A DNA stretch of 64,000 nucleotides, from positions 57,151,119 through 57,215,118 of the forward strand of contig CM043952.1 in the NCBI GenBank assembly GCA_014529385.2. The letters run 5' to 3'. Origin of the DNA: Adiantum capillus-veneris (lineage: Eukaryota; Streptophyta; Polypodiopsida; Polypodiales; Pteridaceae). The translations under genes were made by a program, and so were the position numbers. Positions 1 to 11,432 of the stretch are shown piece by piece. Below the pieces are notes generated by a model. That model searched no databases. It was not told the DNA's origin and saw only the letters and a list, made by a program, of their open reading frames with translations. Position 1 is the first letter of the stretch, and each line of letters opens with the position of its first letter.

Positions 1-615
1 GTTATCAGTGTTGATCCTTGTAGTTTCATTCTCTCTTCTTAACCTCGCATCAGGGAAGTTCATTATTGGTGCTTTCTCCTCGAGTTCTTCATCTACTTTG
101 GCTTTGGTGCCCATCAATCCCCAATTGTCCACAATGTTAGGGTTTAGGACTACCAAGTACATGGTACCCTCGTCATCTAGATATCTATCTCCGATATAGC
201 TCACATGCACTAAGTCCTTGAACTCACTAGGTCTATCTTATATCTTTACACAATAGCGGTCCATTCCATCTTTGTAGATCTTGGCACCTTGCTCATTGTC
301 GTACTGGTATTTTATGAACAATAGCTTCATTGTGGCGGAAGGGTTTGATGATCCTGCTGCCATATTTTCTCTGTTGTTCAGGTTCAAGTGTTCCAAGTGT
401 TCGGTGAAAATCTCGTAAGATCTCTCCGAAGAAGTATCAGAAACACTTCCTTCAAAGATCGGCTCTAATGGTTGCACCCAACTTTGGTTTACACTTCCCT
501 CGGTTGATATGACACTTGCTTGTTCCCCTTGTTTTGGTTGGTTATTCTGGAGATTCCTGCCCGATCTCAAATTCATCAATTCCCTTAAAGGACTTTGACT
601 TTTCCGTCTCGGCAA
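1..615 (-). pseudogene. gag-like N-terminal ORF of a minus-strand LTR retrotransposon, interrupted by an in-frame stop
   Basis: A minus-strand frame opens with ATG at 615 (MPRRKSQSP...) and reads through a Ser/Asn/Gln-rich, then acidic, N-terminal region. It stops at TAA (238-240). The same frame stays open beyond that codon to the window edge (first residues DRPSEFKDLVHV), so the stop looks like a point mutation in a longer protein that continues off the window. The ORF lies about 1.4 kb downstream, on the minus strand, of a recognisable LTR and primer binding site, which fits the position of gag. No zinc knuckle or protease is visible because the rest is outside. The assignment as gag rests on position, not on a recognised domain. 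Confidence 0.5.
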
Positions 616-1980
616 TTTGTTTTCGCAAGTTTTTGTGGTCAGAATTGATCCAAACTGATTGATACTTGGTCAATTGTTTAATCTTGTCAGTTGGACAACT
701 TCTGTTTCATCAAGTGAGAATTTTGTTGCAATTATGCTGAAAAAGACATTATACGCGTATGATGTCTTTTTTCACAGATTTGGACTATTTTGGTTATGCT
801 CACTCTCAGTAGCCCCCTTATGCTCTGTCCACTCACAAAATTCAGTTTGAACTCTGTTTGAGCAAGTTATGGCTAATTTAGGCTTTTCTTGGCAATTTTC
901 CGCTTTTGACTTGTTTTGGATCAATTGTGATCCAAATTGGATGAAACTTGAAATATAACCTCTAGACAGCTATTACAATGGATCTGTGTTGGCAAAGTAT
1001 CAAAATATGTCCACAATTAGGTGAAAGACATAATACGCGTATGATGTCTTTTTCATCAATTTGGGTCAAGCCTTGATATTTATGCTTTCTACAGTGTTTG
1101 CAACAATCTTGTCAGGTCAGATATCAAAAATAAGCAGTGGATGTGCCAAAAGACATTATACGCGTATGATGTCTTTTATCCCAGATTTTGACTATTCTTG
1201 GCTTTAAGCCTTCTCCAATGTTTATAATTGAGTTTCAAGTGTTTTTGTCAGGTTTGAATGTAAAAACAAGATCTGAATCCAAAATTTCCTATTCTTTGCG
1301 TTTTTTGGACTCCGACTTGTCTTTTTGGGTTTCTTTGAGTGTTAATGCTCTTGTTTTAAGTTGAAATTAGGGTATAACCCCCCTTTTGAACACTCTGGTA
1401 AAGTCAAAATTTCTGTTTTGGTCTCTGTTTGGTCATTTAGACATCATACGCGTATGATGTCTAAAGTTGCAGATTTCCAGTTTTTTGGCACAGAATCCTT
1501 CCTAAAGCTTTCTCAAGTGCTCAGCAACTCCCAGATACACAGAAAATTTCTCTGACTTTTGTTTATTGCAAGTTTCACTACTAACTCGACGGTTTAGTGA
1601 TCTAACATACAATCAACCATATCAAGCAAATACTCCAATGATTACTAGCTCTAGATCAGGATCAAATGAAGTCCTACCTAAGCTATTCCTAATCATAAAA
1701 TGGGTTTGGTAATTGTAATTTTAAAGAGATCCACTGTCACTCACGGACTAGCAAATTCTTCTTCTATCGACAACTACTCAACACCAACAAAACAACAAAC
1801 AAATCTAAGCTAAACTAAAAATACTGTCAACATGGAAGACCCAGGAATACCCCACTTCCTAGTATCTCTCAAGATCTTCGGAGTCCACCACTCCTAGATC
1901 TTTTCTAACTAAAGTATACAAAGTAGTTTATACGACTCACCTCGTAGGATTAGTCTAAGGTCACCTACTTAGGGCTCTCG
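616..1980 (-). other. Long untranslated leader of the minus-strand element
   Basis: About 1.36 kb separates the primer binding site (1981-1998) from the first gag ATG (615). No sizeable reading frame is supportable on either strand. The stretch is T-rich on the plus strand and contains four copies of a palindromic block. Long leaders of this kind are common in large plant Ty3-type elements. Confidence 0.5.
741..1465. repeat. Four dispersed copies of a 28-30 bp palindrome with core CATACGCGTATG
   Basis: Copies lie at 741-770, 1024-1051, 1148-1177 and 1436-1465. The copy at 1436-1465 is a perfect 30-bp palindrome. The other three each carry one mismatched pair, in the left arm close to the ACGCGT centre. 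All are of the form (A/T)AGACAT-N-ATACGCGTAT-N-ATGTCT(A/T). Spacing is irregular (about 283, 124 and 288 bp), and the sequence between copies is not obviously repeated. The copies could form hairpins in the transcript or act as a paired binding site; neither is shown. Confidence 0.85.
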
Positions 1981-1998
1981 TCCCCGGCAGCGGCGCCA
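1981..1998 (-). promoter_or_regulatory. Primer binding site (TGGCGCC type)
   Basis: On the minus strand this reads TGGCGCCGCTGCCGGGGA, two bases after an LTR end (…CCTTAACA). It matches the tRNA 3'-end complement used by many plant Ty3/gypsy elements (tRNA-Asp type, TGGCGCCGTTGCCGGGGA) with one difference. It fixes the orientation of the element as minus, with the LTR on the right. Confidence 0.8.
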
Positions 1999-2000
1999 AA

Positions 2001-2624
2001 TGTTAAGGCGGTTACGCCGCTAGCGGAAGCTAAATAGCGAGAACTCAACCAACAACAGAATTTGTCAAACGAGGACGGAGCTTGACCCGCAGGCGCATGG
2101 AAAAAACTAGGTGGGTGTCAAATCACCTACTCGACCATCTAACGACAATCACTACTAAGGAAATCAAATCTAAGTTCTAAAATACGCAAGTGACTGAAAT
2201 CCGTACTACGAACGAATGCTATACCAAACAGGATCTAGGATCATTGAATCGATCTCAAACTCAAGGGGAAGTCTATTCACTAAGTAAGAACAACACCCTA
2301 AAGACTTGAACTGCAAAATCAACCTATAACCACTTCGTGCGGTAAACGCGTATGAAGACAGGCCGAAAAATACAGGTGATCGAAACTTGACCCCGATGGT
2401 ACCAATGTGTAGCTCTACTCGTTGTGGTTCTATAGATATGCTGCACGCTCCATTCCGACACACGAGTTGGAAGAAAACTCACACCGAAGCTCGTAGGAAC
2501 TTACCACACATAGAAGCCGATAGCGCGCACTCTTGGTATCTGTGCGTAGCTCTCGCCGTTGCTAACACAATGGCGGTGTCGCTTCTCCAATGGCGGCTCC
2601 GTAGCTCGCGTAGCAAGTAGATAA

Positions 2625-2658
<34 letters not shown>

Positions 2659-2784
2659 CTCTCTCAGACACAGTCACGGCGCTCAAAAACTCACTTTGAT
2701 TAATAATCTGAATCTGCTTAGGTTACAAAAACTTTGGCTTATATACCTCAGCCTTGGAGGTGAGAACATCTCTAACTACTTACA
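2001..2784 (-). mobile_element. 5' LTR of the minus-strand element
   Basis: The inner end is set by TGTTAAGG (plus strand) next to the PBS. The outer end is best placed at ...CTACTTACA at 2784, giving TG...CA ends with a short inverted repeat (TGTAAG / CTTAACA). The LTR contains a TATA box reading in the minus direction at 2738-2745 and a CT microsatellite at 2626-2655. The outer boundary is inferred because the partner LTR is outside the window. Confidence 0.6.
2738..2745 (-). promoter_or_regulatory. TATA box of the minus-strand LTR promoter
   Basis: The minus strand reads GGTATATAAGCC. It lies about 40 bp inside the outer LTR end, as expected for a short U3, and points toward the PBS and gag. 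Confidence 0.55.
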
Positions 2785-2954
2785 TCAGCAAGTGAAATTA
2801 CTTCGGGATTACAAGCTGGAAACTCAATTGAGTCCCGTTACTTAATGAATGGCTCAAATCAAAATTAATGTCGAAAAGACATTTATTACAATCAATGGCT
2901 ACAAAATGATGAGTGTGAGCAAAAATGTGGGTGTGATCCTCTGCTGGCTCAACA

Positions 2955-3720
2955 GCTGCTGAGAAGTATAGGAAACTCAAGTGCCTAATGGGAGAGGTTT
3001 CAATAGAGGGTCCTAGACCCAAGGGAAAGTTGCAAGCATCAACATCTCGAGAGATTCTTGAGGTAATAGCTGAGGTGATTGAGAAGCTAAATGAGTCATT
3101 GAGCAATAGTGGGTTTCAATAGAGGTTTCTAGAGGGTCCTAGACCCTGGTGATGGTGCAAAATTTCTAAAGAAGGAGAGGTTCATAGCTGGACTCTTTCC
3201 TGATCTTAAGGTAAAGGTTGAGACGGGTGCACCGGCTACCTATGATGCAACTGAAACTAGGGCTGCTGAGAAGTATAGGAAACTCAAGTGCCTAATGGGA
3301 GAGGTTTCAATAGAGGGTCCTAGACCCAAGGGAAAGTTGCAAGCATCAACATCTTGAGAGATTCTTGAGGTAATAGCTGAGGTGATTGAGAAGGTAAATG
3401 AGTCATTGAGCAATAGAGGGTTTCAATAGAGGTTTCTAGAGGGTCCTAGACCCTGGTGATGGTGCAAAATTTCTAAAGAAGGAGAGGTTCATAGCTGGAC
3501 TCTTTCCTGATCTTAAGGTAAAGGTTGAGACGGGTGCACCGGCTACCTATGATGCAACTGAAACTAGGGCTGCTGAGAAGTATAGGAAAGTCAAGTGCCT
3601 AATGGGAGAGGTTTCAATAGAGGGTCCTAGACCCAAGGGAAAGTTGCAAGCATCAACATCTCGAGAGATTCTTGAGGTAATAGCTGAGGTGATTGAGAAG
3701 CTAAATGAGTCATTGAGCAA
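2955..3720 (+). repeat. 307-bp tandem repeat inside a gag gene (2.5 copies)
   Basis: Units begin with GCTGCTGAGAAGTATAGG at 2955, 3262 and 3569, an exact 307-bp period. The third unit runs for about 152 bp and then continues into unique gag sequence. Each unit covers the same gag segment (AAEKYRKLKCLMGEV ... VIEKLNESL, then RFIAGLFPDLKVKVETGAP). Because 307 is not a multiple of three, each repeat shifts the frame, so the duplication inactivates gag. Confidence 0.95.
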
Positions 3721-4040
3721 CTTGTTGGTTCACCTTGCACAAGCTGTAGGTCCCAAGGGACAAACAAAGAAAGCTGAGGAGCGAGATCCATGACCCAGGC
3801 GAGTACTACAATGTTGGAATTGTGCGGAATCTGGGCATGGGATGTATAATTGTCCTTGGCCCCGTGGGGAGCCAGGGAGACCTAACTTGAATTACCCAGT
3901 GATGAATGCAAGTGAAGGAACTAGTCAACAACCAAGACTTCTACAAAGGACAACTGGAGCATGAGCACCTCCACAAGGAGTGGAAGGAGTTCCACCTTTG
4001 TTAGATCCAAATGTGCATGTGGTAGAAGTGACAAATTCAA
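3139..4040 (+). pseudogene. gag C-terminal region with CCHC zinc knuckle
   Basis: The frame reads RFIAGLFPDLKVKVETGAP and on to a Lys/Glu-rich helix-prone stretch. A zinc knuckle C-X2-C-X4-H-X4-C (CWNCAESGHGMYNC) follows at 3812-3853, after a TGA at 3791. The segment before the knuckle sits in the 307-bp tandem repeat. Gag binds and packages the element RNA, and the knuckle is the nucleic-acid-binding part. Further stops follow the knuckle. Confidence 0.75.
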
Positions 4041-4199
4041 ATGAGATTTACATGGAAGCAAATGGCATTAAGTGTGGCCGTGGAAAAGGTAAGGAGAAAG
4101 AAGGAGTCACATCACAAAGTGACCATAGATGAGAAAAGAAGGCAAAGGAGACCAAGGAAACCAAGAGGACTCGACGTCGTATTAACCTCCAAGACTTTC

Positions 4200-4829
4200 C
4201 TCTTGGACATGGTATGGCTCCATATAACTTGTTGGAAGACATGAGAGGTAAGGGCCCTGATATCTCATGGTCCCAGTTTCTTGCATTATGTCCACAAGTT
4301 AGGAGGGATTTAACAAAGGCAGTTAGCACGAGGAGAAAGGTAAAAGAGAGTGTGCTTGTTGTAAAACTTGCACAAGCTGAAATGAATGAGGATATTACAC
4401 CGATGCTAGACTGTTACATCAAAGGAAGGTTAGTTAGGAAACATCTAATGGATAGGGGTGCACAAATTTTCATCATGACAGAGAGACTCATGTAGAGACT
4501 AGGCATGCACATCCATGAGACACCTGAAATCAAAGTGAAAATGGCAAACAAAAGCAAGGCTAGGTGCGTAGGATTTGTAAAAATGTTTTTGTGGAAGCCT
4601 TGGCATTAAGAAGGCAGTGGATTTCTATGTTATGTCTACCAAAGCAAATGGTTACCCATTTATCCTAGGAAGACCATGGCTAATGAAAATGCGAGCTTTA
4701 CAGGATTTGGAGAGGGGAAAGTTAATTTGCAGGATTGACAGTCATAAGAAGGTTGTCTTTGACATGAAGGAGCAATGCCAAGAGGAGCTCCATGAAGAAT
4801 CATTTCAAAGTGAGACAGAGGAAGACTGA
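4200..4829 (+). pseudogene. Retrotransposon aspartic protease region
   Basis: Residues around 4451-4462 read MDRGAQIFIMTE. This corresponds to the D-S/T-G-A active site with the middle residue changed to Arg. The downstream ILGRPWLMKM (about 4650-4690) is the conserved ILGRPWL flap/C-terminal motif of Tat-type proteases. A TAG at about 4494 and a frameshift near 4590 break the frame. Equivalent motifs (VDGGAQVCVMTEA and IILGRPWL) occur in the second Tat element at 19.6-20.0 kb. Confidence 0.75.
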
Positions 4830-4894
4830 ACCAATAGCACTTCAGAACAAGAAAGTACGGCATCATTACTGAAGAGGAGTCTTCCATCAAAGTC

Positions 4895-5640
4895 ATGGGG
4901 GTAAGGTTTAAGACAAACAACCAAGAGACCTCTTGCCCATGCTTGGAGGAGGTAGTTTCTCAAGAGAACCAAGGTATGGAAGACAAAGGGATTCTATCAA
5001 CCACACTTACAAAGGAAGAAAGAGGGGAGTTCAAATGTGTGCTAAGGAAGTATTCTAAGCTATTTGCTAAAGACTACACTGATGTGCATTGAGTAGATGA
5101 TGTTCAACACAAGATCAAGCTAAAGCCAGAGGCCACACCTAAGGCTCAAAAGCTACAAAGGCTAGGAGTCATCAAGGAGCACGCTTTACTCAAGGAGGTA
5201 AGAAAGCTTCTAGCAATAGGTTTCATTGAGTCCAGTGGAGAATTCAGAGTGGATCTCTCCCATTGTTGTCACTCCCAAGAAGAACAGAAAGTGGAGGGTG
5301 TGTGTGGATTACCATCCACTAAATGAGGCAACAAAAAGAGATCACTTTCCCCTCCCATTTCAGGATGAGATACTAAATGAGGTAGCTGGTCACGAGAAGT
5401 ACACTGTGTGTGATGGCTACTCAGGTTACTTTCAAATAGGTATTGCATTCGAGGATAGTAAAAAACAACCTTCATAACTCCTTGGGGTTGTTATGCTTTC
5501 AAAGTCATGCCGTTTGGCTTGACAAATGCTCCTGCAACTTTCCAACGCTTCATGAACACGGTGTTTCAAGAATTCTTTGGAAAGTCCATTAGGGTTTTTA
5601 TTGATGATTTTTTCATTTATAGTTCAAAACCATTGCATCT
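4895..5640 (+). pseudogene. Reverse transcriptase domain, first half
   Basis: Typical Ty3 motifs appear in order: WISPIVVTPKKNRKWRVCVDY, DHFPLPFQDEILNEVAG, YSGYFQIGIAFED, then after a frameshift near 5465 [23 protein letters not shown], and the catalytic box FIDD at 5597-5608 ((Y/F)XDD). Stops occur at about 5090 and 5641. The protein would copy element RNA into DNA in cytoplasmic virus-like particles. Confidence 0.85.
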
Positions 5641-5659
5641 ATAAAAGGTAGAAGAGGGT

Positions 5660-6420
5660 TTGAAAAAACTCTACGACATGGGAGGTCAACTCAACCTCGA
5701 CAAGTGCCACATAAGTGAGGATGACATGATCTTTCTTGGTTACAAGGTTTCCTATAAGGCATTGAGGTGGTTCCTTTCAAAGGCAAAGGCTATTATTGAG
5801 CTTCCATCACCCAAGAATCTCAAAGAGGTCATCTCATTCATTCAAAAGGTGAAGTATATGTCATGCTTCATTCACTTAGCCTCGGAGTTACATCACCCCT
5901 TGCAGAAATTTATACAACAAGTCAAGTTTATTTGGTTTGATGAGCTTAAAGAATATTTTTATAACATCAAAGTCATTCTATCAGAACTACCAACACTTAC
6001 GCCTCCTTGTTGGGAGTACACATTCTTTGTTAGCTCTAGTGTTGGAAAAGAAACAATTGGTGCTGTTTTGCTACAACAAGATCCCACAGTACCAAGATGT
6101 GGCCCATCTACTTTGCTAGTAGGGTCATGAATGCTTTGGAGAGAGGCTACACAGAAGCAAAACTCGTGATGCTTTCTCTCATGTTTGCAGTGAGAAAGTT
6201 TAGATTCTACTTGCTATCAAAACATTTTGTAATTTTTACTGCAAAAAATTTGTTCCCTTGGGTGTCATCTCAAATGAATCTTAGTACTAGGATCTCTAAG
6301 TGGATTATGGAGTTGCAAGAGTTCCAATACTCTTTCAAGGTAGAAGATAGTGTGCGTGCACCATTGGCATGGATTCTCACTTATAGGGCGCATGAAAAGG
6401 AGATTAAGGTTCCTAAAGTA
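5660..6420 (+). pseudogene. RT thumb and first RNase H domain
   Basis: This stretch continues the polymerase: GGQLNLDKCHISEDDMIFLGYKVS, then the Ty3 connection region (SFIQKVKYMSCFIHLASELHHPLQK) and an RNase H-like stretch (FFVSSSVGKETIGAVLLQQD). After a frameshift near 6095 it reads PIYFASRVMNALERGYTEAKL and FRFYLLSKHFVIFT. The expected first catalytic Asp of RNase H (TDAS in intact elements) reads SSSV here, so it appears lost. Confidence 0.75.
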
Positions 6421-6980
6421 AAGACCCTACCATTGCCACCACCAAAAAGTATTCCTAATGCTTTTACCTTGTTCTTTGATGGAGCTTTTCGACGAGCCAC
6501 AGGAAAAGTAGGGGGAGGGCTAGTGTTGCTCAACCGAAGTGGAAAGGTGGTCATGAAAGAGAAGGTCAATCTACTAGGTTCAACTAGCAACAACGAAGTA
6601 GAGTACGACATACTACTTCATGGTTTGAAGACGTGCATCAACCAAGGTATACAACATCTCATGGTAAAGGGGGATGCACTTCTCATTGTGCAGTAGATTT
6701 TAGGCATTTGGGCATGCAAAAATGAAAGACTAAGGGCCAAAGTTCATGCTGTCTGTAGGTTATTCAATCAATTTGAGGAGGTCTAATTATATCATATTCC
6801 TAGGAAACAAAATGAGGATGTTGATTTACTTGCACAACAAGAAATTGCACGTGTTGAGAAAGAAGTGCAGGTCATCATGGTGTTGACTGCTGTCAAGAAA
6901 CCGAGGTACCAAGGATTGGAGTCATTGGTTTCCATTATTGACTACATTTTGGACGGCAAGTTTTCGCAAGACTTTGGAGA
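6421..6980 (+). pseudogene. Second RNase H-like domain (Tat lineage)
   Basis: After a Pro-rich spacer the frame reads LFFDGAFRRATGKVGGGLVLL, then LLGSTSNNEVEYDILLHGL and LMVKGDALLIVQ. This is the DGA/GGGG/NNEAEY/KGDS motif series of an archaeal-type RNase H. An extra RNase H in this place between the first RNase H and integrase is known for Tat-lineage plant elements. Stops occur at 6694 and 6783. Confidence 0.75.
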
Positions 6981-6983
6981 CTC

Positions 6984-8210
6984 ATGAAGAAGTCAAGCAT
7001 GTATCCCTTCCTAGAAGGCTCTCTCTATAAAAAAGGGAAGGATCAAGTGCTCAGAAGAGTACCAACTATCGAGGAAATTCCAGCCATTCTAAAAGGTTTG
7101 CATGAAGAGGCATGTGGTGGTCATTTTGCCCAAGAGTTAACTCTAAAGAAGATTTTGCTTGCGGGGTATGTTTGGCCAAGTCTGCATGTGGATGTCCAAC
7201 ATTGGTGTAAAAGTTGTCACAACTATCAGGTAAATGGAAATAGAAGATTGATACATGGTCCAAGGCAAGTTGTACTCACAAATGGACCCTTCAAAAAGTG
7301 GGGCATTGATGCTATGGGTCATCTACCTAGAACAAAAAATGGTAAGCTCTACATTCTGGTGGTAGTAGACTATATGACTAAGTGGGTAGAAGCACAAAGT
7401 GTGGCAAAGGTAAATGAGAGAACGTTGACCAAGTTTGTTTACACTCACATCTATTGGGGACTTGGCACACCTTTGGAAATTGTTTCTGATAATGGTCCAG
7501 GATTCAGGAAGGGTCTACTCATGGAAGTTTGTGAAGAGCTTCACATTTTACATCCTCATAGCACACCCTACTATCTACAATCAAATGATTTAGTAGAAAA
7601 AGGTAATGGTGTCATTGCAGGCATCATCATAAAGATGGTGGAAAACAAGACAAAGTTATGGGATGAATTCTTGGATGGAGCATTGTGGGCATATCAAACC
7701 ACATACAGGGAGGCCACAAAATTCACACCATTTCACTTGGTGTATGGTCAAGAGGCTTTGCAACCAATTGAGCTTAACATTCCAACCATGTGTCTCCAAG
7801 GAAGAGTAGCACATGGCAAAGAGGAAGCATGTATGGACCACCTTCTCACCTTGGTAGAACTAGAATGGAAGAGAGAAGCGCCTATGAGTGCTACAAAAGA
7901 AAGGCTACACAAGTAAAGGAAAAACTTGATAAGAAGGTGAAGGACAAAGGAATCAAATAAGGAGATTTGGACTTAAGGTATGAAAATTGACTTGATAATA
8001 GGTTTACTAAATTGAACACGAGATGGCAAGGTTCGTATGTGGTCAAAAAATCTTTTAATTCCAGTTACTATCAGCTCATGGATTAAGATGGCAAGGAGAA
8101 TGCTAAGAAGGTGAATGGGTACCGACTAAAGCCCTACTTAAGTCGCACTCTACCAAAGGATTTGCAAGAGCATTGCCAAGAAGCTACATCATCATGTAAG
8201 TCGTGTAGTT
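6984..8210 (+). pseudogene. Integrase
   Basis: The main open frame (6984-7916, 310 codons) holds the HHCC zinc domain (HEEACGGH ... CKSCHNY) and the DDE core. The core Asp are in WGIDAMGH and VSDNGPGF, and the Glu is in NDLVEKGN. WAYQTTYREATKFTPFHLVYG follows. After the stop at 7914 the C-terminal part continues in broken frames (TRWQGSYVV, VNGYRLKPYL) to about 8210. All three catalytic residues appear kept here, unlike in the second Tat element. The role is insertion of element cDNA into the genome. Confidence 0.85.
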
Positions 8211-8363
8211 TGGTTTGTGTTAGTAGTTCAAGACAAGGTAAAGAAAAACCAGAAAATGAAGACTTGTAATGAAGACTTGTTTGAGGCACAAAACATTGCA
8301 AATAGCTTGGAACCACTCTCATTGGAAAAGATGCGTTTTGATGGTACATGAATAGACCATCAT

Positions 8364-8376
8364 CCTGGGGGAGGGC
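8364..8376 (+). promoter_or_regulatory. Polypurine tract
   Basis: CTGGGGGAGGGC lies a few bases upstream of the inferred 3' LTR start (TGATAGC at 8380). The second Tat element has a matching arrangement (AGAGGGTGGGCAATGA, then TGATAG). It primes plus-strand cDNA synthesis. Confidence 0.65.
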
Positions 8377-8379
8377 TAA

Positions 8380-10600
8380 TGATAGCTATTTTTTGGCTAT
8401 CTGAAATTGCCATAGTGAGCTACCTCACCCTATCAAAATCACTCAAACATTGTGGCTATCGCTACCTTTTCAATTGTACATAGGTGTGTGTGAGCTAGGG
8501 GACTTTTCCCATATCTCCTTAAAACCCTCAGCTAGCTAGTCATTGGGTTAGTTGAGCCAAAAATGTAAAAAAAATAAAAAATATTATGACCCATTTGTGT
8601 GTAAATATTTCATTGTATATAGGGCCTAAATATAAGAAATTTTTATAATTTTTTGGGTATTTATTTAAATATTTCTACATAGGTGTACGTTATTTTCCTA
8701 TATATGCTATGTACATTGACTCACCATTACCACAATTTTTCTTACCATTTTGCATACTCTTTATTCCATATAGAAATAATTTCATGCAAGCTTCTCTTAT
8801 TTTTGGTGTGAATCCACTCCAAGGAAAAACCTCAAAAAATACCTTCCACCATCAGTCGTTGCCTTTAGCTAAATTCCTATTTTCTACAGGTATTTTTCCT
8901 TACCTCTTGTAAATAAATATACATCAATAAAAACAAATGAGGGTCCTCCTAATTTGATTCCTTATATTTTAATATATTTATTTTTTGTATATATAACTCA
9001 TACTATTCTAGATTTTATAAATTGTTTATATACACTAGCCTGTTTTTTACCGTCATATCCATATATATTATATTTATGCATAATCCACAACAATGCATAT
9101 TTTCAAACCCCTAAGAATCTATTAGGTCATACTCTCATGCAAGGAGGGGCTCACCTTTGGAGCCTTATGCAAATTCAACAAAAAGGGGGCCACTGAAGAC
9201 TTTTCTGTGAAGAACAATAGGCCTTTTGGTGGGATTTTTTATATCCATATCCATTCTGAATTTGAAGTGGCGGTTAAAAGACAAAATGTGGAACAAAAAC
9301 TAAATAATCACCTCAAAAATTTTGATAACTTTTGCAGCTACCACCGGTGAGATAGGAATTTTTTTTGGTGGACCCCAGTTTGCCCACTTTTCTCACAATT
9401 AGCCCATAGTCTTCTCTCACCTCCTTTCCTACTTCCATACATACTCACACACTCATCCTCCTCCTTCATCACCAAAACCTGCACATTTCATGCTCTCTTT
9501 CATCTGCTTCACCATTTCAATCTCTCCCTTACTCCATAGCTCAAAAATTATCGTCGCTACACACATATAACCCAAATTCTCTCTCTAGAATCAAACTCAT
9601 ATTACCATAACCTCTTTATCCTTTCACAAAAAGAGAAAAAATCAGCCAATAACCAAGGTCATGCTCTGGAAAAGGAGGAGTTTGATGATAAAAAATTCAA
9701 CCTTTCCATGATCACAAGAACTACATCGATAGAGTTCTACAACCGCTTCATTCACTAGAGGAGATAGGTGGAAAATTCCCTTTCCATCTTGTGGTTTCCA
9801 TAAAATTTTCTCATCCTTCTCTTACTTTTTATCATTGCATAAATCATGCAATGCACTTTGAGTGCATATGCCATGTAATTTTAACCCATCCTACCGACTA
9901 CAAATTACGAAGACTAATGACTAACCGTTCTTGTAAATTGCACCCTTTACTATCTACTAGAGTAGGCACCTCCGCGTTACTCACCTCTCTCTCCTTTCAC
10001 TCTCAATAATTTTCCGCTTGAACCCACATCCATGTGACTCAAGGGATAAGGAAGACCCACTCCCATTTTGAAAAGCAAAAATATTTCATAATCTCTTGTT
10101 TTGTCAATAAAATTGATTAGCTCTAATCGTAATCAAGGCTCCCAAAAACCTATAAATAGAGCCCATTCCTCTTTGTGAAATATATCTCCACACTATTGCA
10201 CACTACATTGAGCATATCACACTCTAGTCTCTATCTCAGTTGTAAGAAGAGCCAGCTCTCTATACACCATCACCTTCTTGCATAGACAAGTTTGAGCTAG
10301 TTTGAGTTTGTGAGTGAGTGTGAGTAAATTATACTCCTTCCATCACTGTTGTATCTATTCCAACATCAATAAAATTGATAGCTTGGGTGCAATTGTTTTC
10401 CAAAGTCTCACGCTTCTCTTCCAATTTGGATTGGCAAACTCACTCAGTTCCATAAGGTAACTTGTTCATTGAAGGTTGTTTTCTCGTTGTTTGTGCTTGT
10501 GATTCATTGATTCGGCTGTTGCTTTGGCTACCATTGTAAGAGGGTGGATGGTGAGAGGGCTCCCATAACCCTAAGACAATGTTCTAGTGCATAGTGTTAT
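8380..10600 (+). mobile_element. 3' LTR of the plus-strand Tat element (right end uncertain)
   Basis: It starts TGATAGC directly after the PPT. It is AT-rich, without a credible gene, and contains a TATA box (10151-10158) and AATAAAATTGATAG near 10370 as a polyadenylation-like signal. LTRs of 2 kb or more are normal for Tat elements. With no 5' LTR to compare, the right boundary is only a guess somewhere near 10.6 kb. Confidence 0.55.
10151..10158 (+). promoter_or_regulatory. TATA box of the Tat LTR
   Basis: The sequence CCTATAAATAGAGCCC is a canonical plant TATA box, about 1.77 kb into the LTR, with CT-rich and ACACTA-containing sequence downstream. Confidence 0.6.
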
Positions 10601-10619
10601 AACCAAATTGGAAGTGTTG

Positions 10620-11210
10620 TCCTATACTGCTATACTAATATACAGGTACTTATACTACGGGTACTAGCACTAGTACTCACATACTAACTCAACCAGCTCA
10701 GTGGTCTAGCACGCCAACTGCGCACACAAACTTTACTGGTACTGATATACTATAGCTTGTACAACTATAATGCTATAGCCAATTGTGCACACACAGACTG
10801 ACACTGGTACTAGTACCGGACGAGTACTCCCAAACAATTAATAATTCAATCAACTCACTGGTCCTAGTACTACTGGAGGGCGCACACTAGGCACTGGTAC
10901 TAGCTTAGATTTTCACTGAAAGTATTGTTATTGGACACACACTATACTGCTGGTCTCAGATTTTAGTGTTGTACTGGTACTGGTCATTCACAAACGTTAA
11001 ACTCAACAAGCTCACTGTCTAACACAACAAACTACACACACAGACTTTACTGGTACTTAGATTTTCAGTGTTGCATCGCATTTACTGTATGGGATTGATA
11101 TTGGTAAGTTTAAAGTTTTTTTATTTTGCTTTATTGGTACCAATATACTAGTATACTGATACTGGTACTGGTATACTATAATGGTATATTGGAATTGATA
11201 CTATATAATG
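10620..11210. repeat. Degenerate repeat region rich in ACTGGTACT and GTATACTA motifs
   Basis: Short words such as ACTGGTACT, TACTAGTAC and TATACTAGTA recur many times. A longer phrase (AACTCAACCAGCTCA.TGGTCTA, AACTCAACAAGCTCACTGTCTA) appears about three times at intervals of roughly 150-180 bp. The phrase TGTCTAACACAACAAACTACAC recurs at 11017 and again at 13573 beside the AC microsatellite. No reading frame is supported. Confidence 0.5.
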
Positions 11211-11432
11211 TTTTTTTAATTTTTTTTTCATGTGGATGATGTTACGCTGTCAAGAAGTAGGCGGTCTTTCCAGGAAGGCACCGGGCCTCTTGTTGTGAGA
11301 GTTTGTGAGGAAGCTCAAGGGTTATGAGAAGGAGCTAAGATGTAGATAACATAGCTTCTAGAGCTAAAGAAGAAATAGCCAAAGAAGCCACTCACACACA
11401 CACACGTGATGGAGAGAACTCATGAAAGATAG

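Larger units (their letters stand above)
2955..8379 (+). mobile_element. Tat-type Ty3/gypsy retrotransposon, 5'-truncated, with two RNase H domains
   Basis: Reading left to right on the plus strand: gag with a CCHC knuckle, aspartic protease, reverse transcriptase, RNase H, a second RNase H-like domain, integrase, polypurine tract and 3' LTR. The pol order RT-RH-second RH-INT is the hallmark of the Tat lineage of plant Ty3/gypsy elements. No 5' LTR or PBS is seen; the element begins abruptly in gag next to another element's LTR. Many stops and frameshifts mark it as long dead. Confidence 0.85.

Noticed and set aside
741..1465. CRISPR array
   Set aside because: Only four palindromic copies with unequal spacing of about 120-290 bp and no cas genes.
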